64,000 nt of DNA from contig NZ_CP014944.1 in NCBI RefSeq assembly GCF_001767295.1, positions 930,001 through 994,000 on the forward strand, read 5' to 3'. How positions within the stretch are numbered: position 1 is the stretch's first letter; each line of letters starts with the position of its first letter. The position numbers and the translations under genes were made by a program. The notes under the pieces were generated by a model. It did no database searches. It worked only from the letters and a program-made list of their open reading frames with translations, and was not told where the DNA came from. This stretch comes from Colwellia sp. PAMC 20917 (GTDB taxonomy: Bacteria; Pseudomonadota; Gammaproteobacteria; Enterobacterales; Alteromonadaceae). Shown here in pieces: positions 53,557 to 62,785 of the stretch.

Positions 53557-53928
53557 ATCAAAATGTTTAAAGAAAACATCATAAATGACCTTTTCTACTT
53601 CAGTTCCATAACAACGCGTATGCTTAAATTCGCCATCTTCTTCGTAAACACTAGAGTTGTAGATAATATATTTAATTTCATCTTTGCCTTGAACTCTTGC
53701 AGGATAATTTTTCAATATATCAAAATGGCTCAAACGTGTCATCATGTCCGCTAAACAGCTTTCATCTATCTGAAACTCTGAGATGTGATGCCCTATATAT
53801 TCATTTTTTGTATAACCTAACACTTCAAGCTCACACTCATTGGCATAAACAATAATACCTTCTGGCGATACAGCATGAATACCAATCGATGAATTATAGA
53901 TAAAGTCTTCTGGATTCTCTGTAAACAT
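53551..53928 (-). CDS. Small PAS-domain protein, cassette-type
   Basis: Protein of about 125 aa consisting of a single PAS domain (IYNSSIGIHAVSPEGIIVYAN, LEVLGYTKNEYIGHHISEF). No output domain, so it may act as a stand-alone sensor or PAS adaptor. I start at the ATG at 53928 (MFTENPED); the upstream ATG at 53988 would read through the attC-like core at 53935-53944. It is flanked on both sides by attC-like sites, like the cassettes at 41-46 kb. Confidence 0.78.
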   Translation of the reverse strand: MFTENPEDFIYNSSIGIHAVSPEGIIVYANECELEVLGYTKNEYIGHHISEFQIDESCLADMMTRLSHFDILKNYPARVQGKDEIKYIIYNSSVYEEDGEFKHTRCYGTEVEKVIYDVFFKHFDF

Positions 53929-53933
53929 AAAAT

Positions 53934-54015
53934 CACCTAACGCCTTACTCGCGTCAAAATAGATAGTTAAAAAATAGACGATAGACAACAGTAAACTATT
54001 TCTGCCAGCTTAAGT
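53934..54015 (-). repeat. attC-like site I (upstream of the PAS gene)
   Basis: On the minus strand it holds CTATTTTTTAACTATCTATT and ends GAGTAAGGCGTTAGGTG. The end contains GTTAGGT, a perfect match to the attC core GTTRRRY. Confidence 0.62.
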
Positions 54016-54233
54016 CACTCATAAAAAATAATTGGTCGCTAAACATTAATCGATAAACGCAGAAACACAACAAGTGCTCATTTTAACTTAGCCGCAAACT
54101 AATAAGTTTAAGAGTAGTTCAGCTCAAATAAATATCCAGAAAAGTATATATTCAGGAGAACACTAAAATAACAATACTTTGGCTTTCAAAATGCGCAAAA
54201 AACGCTTTAATAGCACACTATTTTTAAAAACAA

Positions 54234-54635
54234 TTATAAGGAAACTAATTCTTTCTCTAACCATTGTTTAGCCGTTGGTGTGTCACTAAAAAATTTATTT
54301 TTAATGCCGGCCTTCTTATACACAGCCTCAAATTCAAGTTGAGTGGTTAATGCAAATGAACTATGTATCATATTAATGGCAATTGCCTTAGCGGTTCCGT
54401 GCTTCACTTTATACAAGTGATAATCTAAACCTTCCTGTGTTGCTAATGTCTCTCCTTTAAGTATCACGATGATCCCGTAATTTATATTGATAAAATTTTC
54501 TAGGACGACTTGTTGTAGATTAGCGTGCATTTGTTTGAAAAACTCGACATTCCATGGACCCTCTGCATCGATAATAATAATATTATTATCGAGTGTGAGT
54601 TGGCATTGGCCGTGCGAAGCAAATTTTTGAATCAA
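54234..54635 (-). CDS. Conserved-type small protein, possibly STAS/SpoIIAA-like
   Basis: Protein of 133 aa without signal or membrane segments. The alternation of strands and helices (QLTLDNNIIIIDAEGPWN, NYGIIVILKGE, AKAIAINMIHSSFALT) resembles SpoIIAA-like STAS domains, but I cannot name a family with confidence. The start is TTG at 54635. It is monocistronic, with an AT-rich leader that holds a 14-bp near-tandem repeat (AATGTAATAAAGTT, about 54720-54747). Confidence 0.6.
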   Translation of the reverse strand: MIQKFASHGQCQLTLDNNIIIIDAEGPWNVEFFKQMHANLQQVVLENFININYGIIVILKGETLATQEGLDYHLYKVKHGTAKAIAINMIHSSFALTTQLEFEAVYKKAGIKNKFFSDTPTAKQWLEKELVSL

Positions 54636-54859
54636 TGAAATCTACCTATTTTATCTAATGTTAATTAATCGAGAAGCTCGGTTTTATAATCATTTATCAT
54701 TAAGCATAATCTATAAAATTAATGTAATAAAGTTAATGTAATAAAGTATTGATTAGCTGTTATTACCCCATTGAAATCATCAGCTGTTTTTTTATAAAAA
54801 ATTTAGTCTATTCAAATAGCTCAATTTAAAAATTAATACCAATAATAAGTGTTGCTTTA

Positions 54860-55648
54860 CTATTTTAGCTTTATTGCCTTTAAGTCGAGGGTATTGGTAA
54901 ATAACCTTGGGTTTTCAATCTTATCTAGCATCGAAAATTCGGGTAAACAATCGTCATCAACGTAGTCAGCAAAATCGCCAGCGGGATCAAAAACTAAAAT
55001 ATCTAATGCTAATCGATCAAGTCCATACAAACCACGGTGGATCATATCCGCCGAAAAAACTAATAAATCACCGGCCGCTAACTTTATTTCTTTACCGGTA
55101 GAAAGGTTTTCGCTGCTCACTCTGCCCTTTTCTTCTTGTCGAACATTAAATTCTTCTTCGTTGTCCCAGCGTTTATGTGTTCCTGGCACTAATTCCATAC
55201 CGCGCTCATCAAATAATGGCACACGTAAGTGAACAACTTGTGTCTCTTGAATGGCTTTTTTCTGTTCTTCAACCTCGTGATCATATTGACAATCTCGATG
55301 CCAAAAATCTTTTTGTGCTGGATTAACCGGGTTAAAAAACAATTGAGTATTCATAAAGGCTGGTTTTGCCGCTATAACAGACTCGACAACAGCCATTATT
55401 TTTTTTGAACTAATAAAGTTGAAAAGCTTAACACGATCGTCAAATGCTAAGTACTGACTGCCGGTGATCAAAGAAGAGTTGAACGCTTCTTCTTGATAAA
55501 ATTTTGCGTGATCTTTTTTCCAAAGATCGTGAAATTTCAATACCACTTGTCTTAGGGCTGAAATTTCAGTGTCATTAAAGTAATTTCTAATAACAAAGTA
55601 ACCTTGGGCATCATAATGCCCCTGCAACTGACTTTGATTTTCTAACAT
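54860..55648 (-). CDS. Phytanoyl-CoA dioxygenase (PhyH) family protein
   Basis: Fe(II)/2-oxoglutarate-dependent oxygenase of 262 aa. The iron ligands are visible as HxD in FWHRDCQYD and the distal His in SADMIHRGLYG; the 2-oxoglutarate Arg may be the one in GLDRLALDILVF. N-terminal YDAQGYFVIRNYF is typical of the family. Members hydroxylate diverse small molecules, including ectoine; the EctD motif is not evident, so the substrate is open. It stands 51 bp downstream of the small secreted protein gene. Confidence 0.9.
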   Translation of the reverse strand: MLENQSQLQGHYDAQGYFVIRNYFNDTEISALRQVVLKFHDLWKKDHAKFYQEEAFNSSLITGSQYLAFDDRVKLFNFISSKKIMAVVESVIAAKPAFMNTQLFFNPVNPAQKDFWHRDCQYDHEVEEQKKAIQETQVVHLRVPLFDERGMELVPGTHKRWDNEEEFNVRQEEKGRVSSENLSTGKEIKLAAGDLLVFSADMIHRGLYGLDRLALDILVFDPAGDFADYVDDDCLPEFSMLDKIENPRLFTNTLDLKAIKLK

Positions 55649-55699
55649 TAACGGCTTTTACCTTGGCTTGACTGTTTAGGATTATATTTTGACGATTGA

Positions 55700-56023
55700 T
55701 TAACGCTCATATCTCATCCACAGTTTGTAATAAACCGCATTACACTTAGCATTATCATCCATAATGCCGTCTCTATCACAATCGGAACCCGTCAAAGATT
55801 TAACAACATCAGTGCCATATTCGGCGATATCTTCTGGCTCAGGTTTAACTTCAATGGTGACTTTAGGGGAATGTTCGATGAATTCGCCAACGTCTTTGTA
55901 TAGTGAGAATTGTTCTTTTGAAATAATATCACCGATATCAACTTTTTTCGCTTCGAAAGCGTAGACATCTGTTGCACTAAACAACAAGAGTACAACAATA
56001 AAGACAGCTATAAATTTCATCAA
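55700..56023 (-). CDS. Small exported protein of unknown function
   Basis: Protein of 107 aa with a signal peptide (FIAVFIVVLLLFSATDVYA), a charged middle (TIEVKPEPEDIAEYG) and a C-terminal DCDRDGIMDD segment, which resembles a calcium-binding Asp loop, next to two cysteines (CDRDG, AKCNAVYY) that may pair. No family recognised. It precedes the PhyH gene on the same strand by 51 bp. Confidence 0.65.
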   Translation of the reverse strand: MMKFIAVFIVVLLLFSATDVYAFEAKKVDIGDIISKEQFSLYKDVGEFIEHSPKVTIEVKPEPEDIAEYGTDVVKSLTGSDCDRDGIMDDNAKCNAVYYKLWMRYER

Positions 56024-56272
56024 ATATGCCTAAAAGTTATTAAAATTAACATGCTGATTCACCTGAAAAGGCCACGCTATTATTTCACGCAAGTATTATA
56101 AAACACAATGTCACCGTTGTACCTTAGTGAAATTTATTAATCGTTAATAATTTCACTAATAGTTGGTTTAATTGAACATTTTTTTTCAAAAAAATAAAAA
56201 CCAAAAACAATAAACCATTGAATTAAAACAACTTATTTTTGGCGTAAACTTTGCTAAATAGATAACATCTTA

Positions 56273-57195
56273 ATGTCGAAGGGAAATACAATGTTATTGG
56301 ATATTCAATCACTTAGCCATCAATACCAAAGTGGCAAGCACACACAACTAGCAATCAAATCATTATCACTACAAGTTAGACCAGGGATTTTAGGCTTACT
56401 AGGCGCTAATGGCGCAGGAAAATCTAGCTTAATGCGTATTCTTGCTACGATAACAAAACCTAGCCAAGGAAAAATTTTATGGCAAGGACAAAACATTGTT
56501 AAATCACCACAATTATTGCGTAACGAACTCGGTTACCTGCCTCAATATTTTGGCGTCTATGACCAATTGTCGGCTATTGAATTTTTACAATACATGGCTG
56601 GCTTAAAAGGGTTAAATCAATCTTTAGCGACTCAAAGAATCGAGGATTTACTTGCTAAGCTCAACCTTACCCATGCTGCTCATATGCCATTGAAAGGTTA
56701 TTCGGGGGGATGAAACAGCGCATTGGCATTGCACAGGCTTTACTTAATGACCCTAAATTATTGATTATTGATGAACCAACTGTGGGTCTAGATCCACAAG
56801 AACGTGCCAATTTTCGCCAGTTATTAACTGAATTAGCCGATGATCGTTGCATTATTTTATCAACTCACATAGTCGCAGATGTTGAATCTATTGCTGACCA
56901 AATTGCGATTATGCAAACTGGGCAATTAATTCAATCAGCAACTCCAAAGGCACTACAAGAAAAAGTTGCCGATAAATGCTGGCAACTAACCACTAACTTG
57001 AATGAATTAAAACAAATTCAGCACGACTTTATTGTCAGCCACAGTGTGCGAAAAGACAACAAGGTCGAGTTAAATATTGTCGCTGAACACTGCCCTGATG
57101 CGCGAGCAATATCAAGAGCGCCAACATTAGAAGATGCGTATCTCTACTTTACCAGTAATAAGCGTGCTCGAACTGTTCTTGCGAGGGCATGTTAA
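56273..57195 (+). pseudogene. ABC exporter ATPase split by a frameshift at its signature motif
   Basis: Two frames that together encode one ABC ATPase. The first (56273-56713) has Walker A GANGAGKSS and ends at the signature GYSGG; the second (56710-57195) starts MKQRIGIAQALL and has Walker B LLIIDEPTVGLDP, the H loop STH and a C-terminal region. Normal proteins read YSGGMKQRIGIAQAL without a break. The run of six G (56704-56709) is one base short of that. The heptamer G-GGG-GGA and ATGA overlap would also allow -1 frameshifting or reinitiation. The permease follows directly, so selection may still maintain it. Confidence 0.8.
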
Positions 57196-58727
57196 TGAAT
57201 CAATTATGGCAATGTACGGTCGCTGATTTTAAACAACGAACACGCCAGCAAAGCTTTGTGGTTACTTTACTGGCGATGTCGGTATTAACCTTACTTTTTT
57301 TCCCTTCACTCGATGCTCAATATCAAACACTTATTATCAATGGTTATAGAGGTCTTTATAACAGTGCCTGGTTAGGTGTTTGTTTAGCGATGTTAAATGT
57401 TTTATTTTTACCTATTATTTGTTTTTATCTCATTAAGAATGGTCTTGAATTAGATCGAAAATCGATGACCTGTGAACTTATTGCTGCCACTCCTATGAGT
57501 AAGTTAACTTTTATATTCGCCAAATGGTGCACCAATGTTTTAATTTTGTTTACTATCGTATTGGTTATGCTGATCAGTTGTATTTTACTGCAACTTTATT
57601 ATGGGGAAAATTATCAGATAGACCTTTGGGCGTTAGCTTGGCCCCAATTAGTCTTTGTTCTACCTGTGTTATTAGTTGTTGCTTCACTGGCGATAATGTT
57701 TGAATCAATAAAGTGGCTTAAGGGGGGCTTTGGCAATGTTGTTTATTTTTTCTTGTGGACCGGCTCTATTGTTCAAACCATTGAAAGCGTTTCAGGGGTT
57801 GGCGCAATACTTTCTGCTATAGAAACCGAGGTTGCAGAACGTTTTCCGTCACAAGCAGGCTCAACACATATTGGCGTAACGGTTGTTGATGAAGAAAATG
57901 CAGTAAACACTTTTCTTTGGCAAGGAATAGAGCCAACAGCACAGTATTTATCGAGTATTCTGCCGTTACTGATCATTTGCTTAAGCTGTTTTATTATTGC
58001 AGTAATCTTTTTTGATCGCTTTAGTCGAAACCCCGTACCTGAAACCAAACAAACCTCATGGCTAATAAACACCTTAACCCGTCAAGTGTTCAATCGACTC
58101 GATGTGCTATTTACCATGCTAACCAAGCACTTTGCTTTTACTCGCTTATTACGTTTAGAACTCAAATTATTATTAAAAAGCCATTCGATTTACTGGCTGT
58201 TAGGTCTTTTAACGTTAAATATTATTCAACTGTTTATCAGTCAGCAATTACTGGTTAGCATATTTTTACCGCTGTCATGGTTATGGTGTGTTTTAGTGCT
58301 TTCACAGCTTGGCCAAGTAGAAAAACAAGCAAATACGGTTGAGTTAGTCACCTACAGTAAAAAGTCAGCGCTATTGCAAAGTTTAGCGAGCTACTCTGCT
58401 GCATGGATATTATTAGCATTGGCAAGTTTAGGTAGTGTACTTAGATTTGCGGCGATAGCCGAGTGGCTGTTAATCATACAATTAATTATAGCCATTTCAT
58501 TTACCGTATCCCTCGCTTATTTTTGTGGGGTATTGACCGGCACAAAGCGAATGTTTGAAGTGCTATACCCGGCAATTTGGTATATGGGACCGATTCAAAC
58601 AGCACTATATCTAGACTTTTTTGGCGTTAATAGCACCATGAGTTGGCAAGCAGGCATGCCTTATTATTATGCTGCTCTCGCAATTGGCTTAATGTTGTTA
58701 ACAGTACGCGCTAAAAGTAGCCGTTAA
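57189..58727 (+). CDS. ABC-2 type transporter permease
   Basis: Membrane protein of 512 aa with about a dozen hydrophobic helices (FVVTLLAMSVLTLLFFPSL, VLFLPIICFYLIKNGLEL, IYWLLGLLTLNIIQLF). LELDRKSMTCELIAATPMSK is typical of ABC-2 permeases. Its start overlaps the ATPase stop by 7 nt, so the two are one operon. Substrate unknown. The frame is intact, which argues the upstream split is recent, a sequencing error, or recoded. Confidence 0.88.
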   Translation: MLMNQLWQCTVADFKQRTRQQSFVVTLLAMSVLTLLFFPSLDAQYQTLIINGYRGLYNSAWLGVCLAMLNVLFLPIICFYLIKNGLELDRKSMTCELIAATPMSKLTFIFAKWCTNVLILFTIVLVMLISCILLQLYYGENYQIDLWALAWPQLVFVLPVLLVVASLAIMFESIKWLKGGFGNVVYFFLWTGSIVQTIESVSGVGAILSAIETEVAERFPSQAGSTHIGVTVVDEENAVNTFLWQGIEPTAQYLSSILPLLIICLSCFIIAVIFFDRFSRNPVPETKQTSWLINTLTRQVFNRLDVLFTMLTKHFAFTRLLRLELKLLLKSHSIYWLLGLLTLNIIQLFISQQLLVSIFLPLSWLWCVLVLSQLGQVEKQANTVELVTYSKKSALLQSLASYSAAWILLALASLGSVLRFAAIAEWLLIIQLIIAISFTVSLAYFCGVLTGTKRMFEVLYPAIWYMGPIQTALYLDFFGVNSTMSWQAGMPYYYAALAIGLMLLTVRAKSSR

Positions 58728-58909
58728 TTTATTAACGGTTGTTTACACTAAGATATCGATTTAAAAAGGATAACGATTGAACTCATCAGCCGTTAGCCTT
58801 AACATTCGATTATTGTTTCCCGGTCTATTTAAATAAAGGCCGATTGAACCATGCTTATTTAAGCTAATTTTCCTCAAAAATATCGACTTAATAATCCAGG
58901 GAGCCTTTT

Positions 58910-60097
58910 GTGCCATCTTCTTTTACCAGTAAACTGCCCAATCTAGATACCAGTATTTTCACAGAAATGTCGATGATGGCAAATCAATATCAGGCAATTA
59001 ATTTGTCGCAAGGTTTTCCTGAATTTGATACTCCAGAATTTTTAAAAGATAAAATAAACTTAGCCATTAGTGAAGGTAAAAATCAATACTCGCCCTCAAA
59101 CGGTTTACCTGAGTTATTAACGCAAGTTGCCGCTATGGTGCATCGACAGTATCAAACAGATTTAACCACTGCACAAAAACTTAATGGCTTAAAAAATGTT
59201 ACAATAACCTCCGGGGCTACCGAAGCACTATGGGTTGCAATACAAACGCTGGTTCGCCCAGATGATGAAGTTATTATTTTTGATCCCGCTTATGATTCTT
59301 ATGAGACAGCCATTGAACTTGCTGGTGGAGTTTGTCGCCATGTCGCACTAGATGCGCCTAACTATGCAATAAACTGGTCCTTAGTTGAGCAAACAATTAA
59401 TGGTAATACACGTGCTATTATTATCAACAGCCCACACAACCCAACGGGTTCAATACTGAGTGCTGCAGATATTACTAGCTTACAAGCTTTGCTTGAGAAA
59501 TATGATTTATATGTAATAAGCGATGAAGTATACGAACACATGACGTTTGACGGCTTACGTCATGAAAGTATTTTGCGTTACCCTGATTTGTTTAAACGTG
59601 CCTTTGTCGTCTCTAGTTTTGGTAAAACCTTTCATTGCACTGGCTGGAAAATGGGTTATTGCGCCGCACCTGATGCGCTTACGGTCGAGTTTAGAAAAAT
59701 TCATCAGTACGTTACCTTTTGTTCATTTACCCCGGCACAAATAGCTATAGCGCAAATGCTAAAGCAGCACCCCGAGCATATCACCGAGTTATCAAATTTC
59801 TATCAGCAAAAAAGAGACTTACTGATCAATGCACTAAAAGACTCTCGCTTTACAATGCTACCGTCAAAAGGTACTTATTTTTTATTGCTTGATTACTCTG
59901 CAATCTCAGCACTTAATGATCGGGAATTTTGTCATTGGTTAACCCAAGAAGTCGGTGTTGCCGCCATTCCGTTGAGCCCCCTGTATCCCGCTGACAAAAG
60001 GGAGTCTTATCATCAAAACAATAAAGTAATCAGACTTTGTTTCGCAAAAAACGACGATACCCTACTTAAGGCCGCAGGAATATTATGTCAACTTTAA
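58910..60097 (+). CDS. ybdL: YbdL-like methionine/glutamine aminotransferase
   Basis: PLP-dependent fold-type I aminotransferase of 395 aa with the family's opening (IFTEMSMMANQYQAINLSQGFPEF), NSPHNPTGSIL, and the PLP Lys in SSFGKTFHCTGWKMGY. YbdL-type enzymes transaminate methionine or glutamine with keto acids such as 2-keto-4-methylthiobutyrate. The start is GTG at 58910 with GGGAGCC upstream. It overlaps the omega-amidase gene by 13 nt. Together they form the glutamine transaminase/omega-amidase route for keto-acid repair and methionine salvage. Confidence 0.92.
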   Translation: MPSSFTSKLPNLDTSIFTEMSMMANQYQAINLSQGFPEFDTPEFLKDKINLAISEGKNQYSPSNGLPELLTQVAAMVHRQYQTDLTTAQKLNGLKNVTITSGATEALWVAIQTLVRPDDEVIIFDPAYDSYETAIELAGGVCRHVALDAPNYAINWSLVEQTINGNTRAIIINSPHNPTGSILSAADITSLQALLEKYDLYVISDEVYEHMTFDGLRHESILRYPDLFKRAFVVSSFGKTFHCTGWKMGYCAAPDALTVEFRKIHQYVTFCSFTPAQIAIAQMLKQHPEHITELSNFYQQKRDLLINALKDSRFTMLPSKGTYFLLLDYSAISALNDREFCHWLTQEVGVAAIPLSPLYPADKRESYHQNNKVIRLCFAKNDDTLLKAAGILCQL

Positions 60098-60873
60098 CCA
60101 TAGCCGCAGTGCAGTTCGATATTAGTTGGTTAGACAAACAAAGCAATTTTGATCGTTTAGAGCAACTTTTCAAAGATCACTTTACTGACCATGCGGCTGC
60201 CGATTTATTATTGCTACCAGAAACATTTTCAACCGGTTTTTGTATTAATAGAAAAGATGTGCAAGAGCCAGAAGATGGTGGCTCTGCTCTACATTGGTTA
60301 AAAAAAATAGCAAAGCAATATAACTGCGTAGTGGCTGGCACAGTTTTAGTGAGCCAAAATGATAAAAAAGTGAATCGTTTTTATTGGGTCTTTGCTGATG
60401 GTCGGGTTGAACATTATGACAAGCGCCATTTGTTTCGTTTAGGTAAAGAGCAAGACTTTGTTGAGCAAGGCCAGCACAGAAAAACAATCAACATTAGGGG
60501 TATAAAAATACTGCCTTTGGTTTGTTATGATTTGCGCTTTCCTGTTTGGTCGAGAAACCGCCAAGATTATGATCTTATGGTCAACGTTGCTAATTGGCCT
60601 GCTCCACGTCGTCATATATGGGATACCTTATTAAAAGCCCGGGCAATGGAAAATCAAAGTTTTGTGGTCGGAGTTAATCGTATAGGACCAGATGGTAACG
60701 ATATGCCTCACTCTGGTGGCACAACTTTCATTAATTTTGATGGTGAAAACATACTTTCTGCCACTGATCACCAACAACAAATCATCACAACCCAACTCGA
60801 CTTCAGCAAACTTGATAAATTTAAAAATCAATTCCCCGCCTTTTTAGATGCAGATAAATTTGAGTTGTATTAA
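60085..60873 (+). CDS. yafV: Omega-amidase YafV-like (carbon-nitrogen hydrolase)
   Basis: Nitrilase-superfamily amidase of 262 aa. The Glu-Lys-Cys triad is visible as E in LLLPETFSTGF, K in HYDKRHLFR and C in PLVCYDLRFPVW. Omega-amidases hydrolyse alpha-ketoglutaramate, the by-product of glutamine transamination, to 2-oxoglutarate and ammonia. It overlaps the aminotransferase gene by 13 nt, so translation is coupled and the enzymes should act in sequence. A terminator follows. Confidence 0.92.
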   Translation: MSTLTIAAVQFDISWLDKQSNFDRLEQLFKDHFTDHAAADLLLLPETFSTGFCINRKDVQEPEDGGSALHWLKKIAKQYNCVVAGTVLVSQNDKKVNRFYWVFADGRVEHYDKRHLFRLGKEQDFVEQGQHRKTINIRGIKILPLVCYDLRFPVWSRNRQDYDLMVNVANWPAPRRHIWDTLLKARAMENQSFVVGVNRIGPDGNDMPHSGGTTFINFDGENILSATDHQQQIITTQLDFSKLDKFKNQFPAFLDADKFELY

Positions 60874-60927
60874 AAACCAGTCGATTTATTCTCGTAACCC
60901 AAAGCCGTTTATTGTTATAAACAAGAC

Positions 60928-60970
60928 AAACCTAAAACAACATTATAAGTGATTAAGTTGTTTTAGGTTT
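60928..60970 (+). terminator. Terminator after yafV
   Basis: Perfect inverted repeat AAACCTAAAACAAC/GTTGTTTTAGGTTT with a 15-nt loop and a following TTTA. Confidence 0.82.
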
Positions 60971-61136
60971 TTATACATTTTGATCATCTAACCTGAATTA
61001 CTAGCAAACCAGCTCATTTAATTCACTTTCCTTTGAATTAATTGAAGAAAATATATACTCTTTATGGCTAATTAAAGTTCGCCTATAAAACAAATTATAA
61101 TAATTAAGCGTTTTTATAACTGGAGCATATAAGTAA

Positions 61137-62783
61137 ATGAAGCGACTACTCGCGTTATTCCTCATCTCTGGCAGTTGTCTTGGTCAAGACTATATTAACC
61201 AATACACCAGCCATGCAGAAATGTTAAAACAATTAAAACAACTGGGTGTTCAAACTCAGCAAATTGGTACTTCACGATCAGGAAAGTCAATAATCGTGGC
61301 TCAATTTGGTGATAAAAGCTCACCAGCAATTTTGGTTACTGGCAACGTTGATGGCGATTATTTGGTCGGTACTGAACTTGCGATGCGCCTAATCGAGGAT
61401 CTAAAGTCAGGTAAAGTCACCCGAAATGGTAAAAGTATATTTATCGTACCTATGCCAAACCCTGATGCAACAAGTTTTATACTGGGTAAAAATGGTTATT
61501 CAACGACCTTTAATCACTTAAAAACAGATGACGATAACGACCTAAAAATAAATGAAGACGGTCCTAATGATCTCAACAACGATGGTTTTATTTCTCAGTT
61601 AAGGATCTCAGACAGTTCTGGCCTATACAAAGCTAGTGAACAAGATCCTAGTTTATTAGTAAAAGTTGATCGCCTCAAAAACGAAGCAGGTCAATACCGT
61701 TTACTCAATGAAGGAAAAGATGACGACGGTGATGGTAAATTAGATGAAGATGGCTATGGCGGAACAGCAATAAATAAAAACTTTACCTATAACTATGACT
61801 ATTTTGGTATTGGCTCTGGTGTTAATCAAGCATCTGAACCTGAAACGCGTGCCTTAATAGATTTTGTTATCGATCATCAAAATATTTTAATGACCGTTAA
61901 TTTTTCTAAATACGACAACCTCCATGAAAACTGGTCGGCTAATAAAGTACTGGTAAGTGAATATAAACGTCCACTGGAAGCCTTTGATAAAATGCCTAAA
62001 GAAGATGTTGACGGTTATAAATTATTTACTCACCTATGGCAGCAAGCCCATAAAGACTGGCAGGTAAAAGCAGAAAACCGTGGTCAAGGTACTTTTCACG
62101 ACTGGGCCTATTTTCACGGTGGTCGTTGGTCAATAGCCACCAATGGCTGGAATTTTAAGCAAATAACCATTGCCCAATCAGCTGACGTAGAAAAAAACAA
62201 AGAGGCTGATGTTGAAAAAAACAAAAACGCATCAGCAAGCGAAGATACCAAAGAAGCTCGTTTGGTTACTAACGCCAAGGAAAAAAATCTACAAGGGGCG
62301 ATTATACCGTGGACAAATATTTCACACCCAGACTTTGTAAATGAAAAGGTGGAAGTGGGTGGTTTTCGACTTGCCTATTTAAATAACCCTGATATTGGCG
62401 TATTTGCTGATACTAAAAGTTCGGAATATGTGGCTTCATTAACTACACTTTTTCCTAAGCTTAACGTGAGCCAGAGCGTAAAAAAAATAGGTAAAGATCT
62501 TTACCGAGTGACCTTAAAAATAAAAAACATCGGCAAACTTCCAACACAAAGTGCCATGGGTAAACTCACCCGTTGGATGCTTCCCGTAAGAGTTCAGTGG
62601 AATTTACCCAAAGAGCAATTTATTGGCGGTAGCAAGCGGACATTATTAGCGCCTATTGCCGCTCATGGCGGCCAACAAGAAATCAAGTGGCTGATCAATA
62701 CCAAAGGCTTCAATGATGCCTCATTTGAAGTATCCTCACCTGTCATCGATGCGGTGACACAAACCGTTAATTTTGGAGCTTAA
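61137..62783 (+). CDS. Degenerate M14 carboxypeptidase-like exported protein
   Basis: Exported protein of 548 aa with signal peptide (MKRLLALFLISGSCLGQ) and overall M14 fold. All catalytic landmarks appear lost relative to its downstream paralog: the HxxE zinc motif position reads NVDGDYLVG, NPDGR reads NPDATSF, NRD reads NKNF, the third zinc His position reads TVNFSKYDN and the catalytic Glu position reads ATNGW. Two Asp-rich calcium-loop inserts (DDNDLKINEDG, DDDGDGKLDEDG) are kept. It is followed after 2 bp by the intact M14 gene. Probably a binding partner or regulator rather than an enzyme. Confidence 0.82.
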   Translation: MKRLLALFLISGSCLGQDYINQYTSHAEMLKQLKQLGVQTQQIGTSRSGKSIIVAQFGDKSSPAILVTGNVDGDYLVGTELAMRLIEDLKSGKVTRNGKSIFIVPMPNPDATSFILGKNGYSTTFNHLKTDDDNDLKINEDGPNDLNNDGFISQLRISDSSGLYKASEQDPSLLVKVDRLKNEAGQYRLLNEGKDDDGDGKLDEDGYGGTAINKNFTYNYDYFGIGSGVNQASEPETRALIDFVIDHQNILMTVNFSKYDNLHENWSANKVLVSEYKRPLEAFDKMPKEDVDGYKLFTHLWQQAHKDWQVKAENRGQGTFHDWAYFHGGRWSIATNGWNFKQITIAQSADVEKNKEADVEKNKNASASEDTKEARLVTNAKEKNLQGAIIPWTNISHPDFVNEKVEVGGFRLAYLNNPDIGVFADTKSSEYVASLTTLFPKLNVSQSVKKIGKDLYRVTLKIKNIGKLPTQSAMGKLTRWMLPVRVQWNLPKEQFIGGSKRTLLAPIAAHGGQQEIKWLINTKGFNDASFEVSSPVIDAVTQTVNFGA

Positions 62784-62785
62784 TC

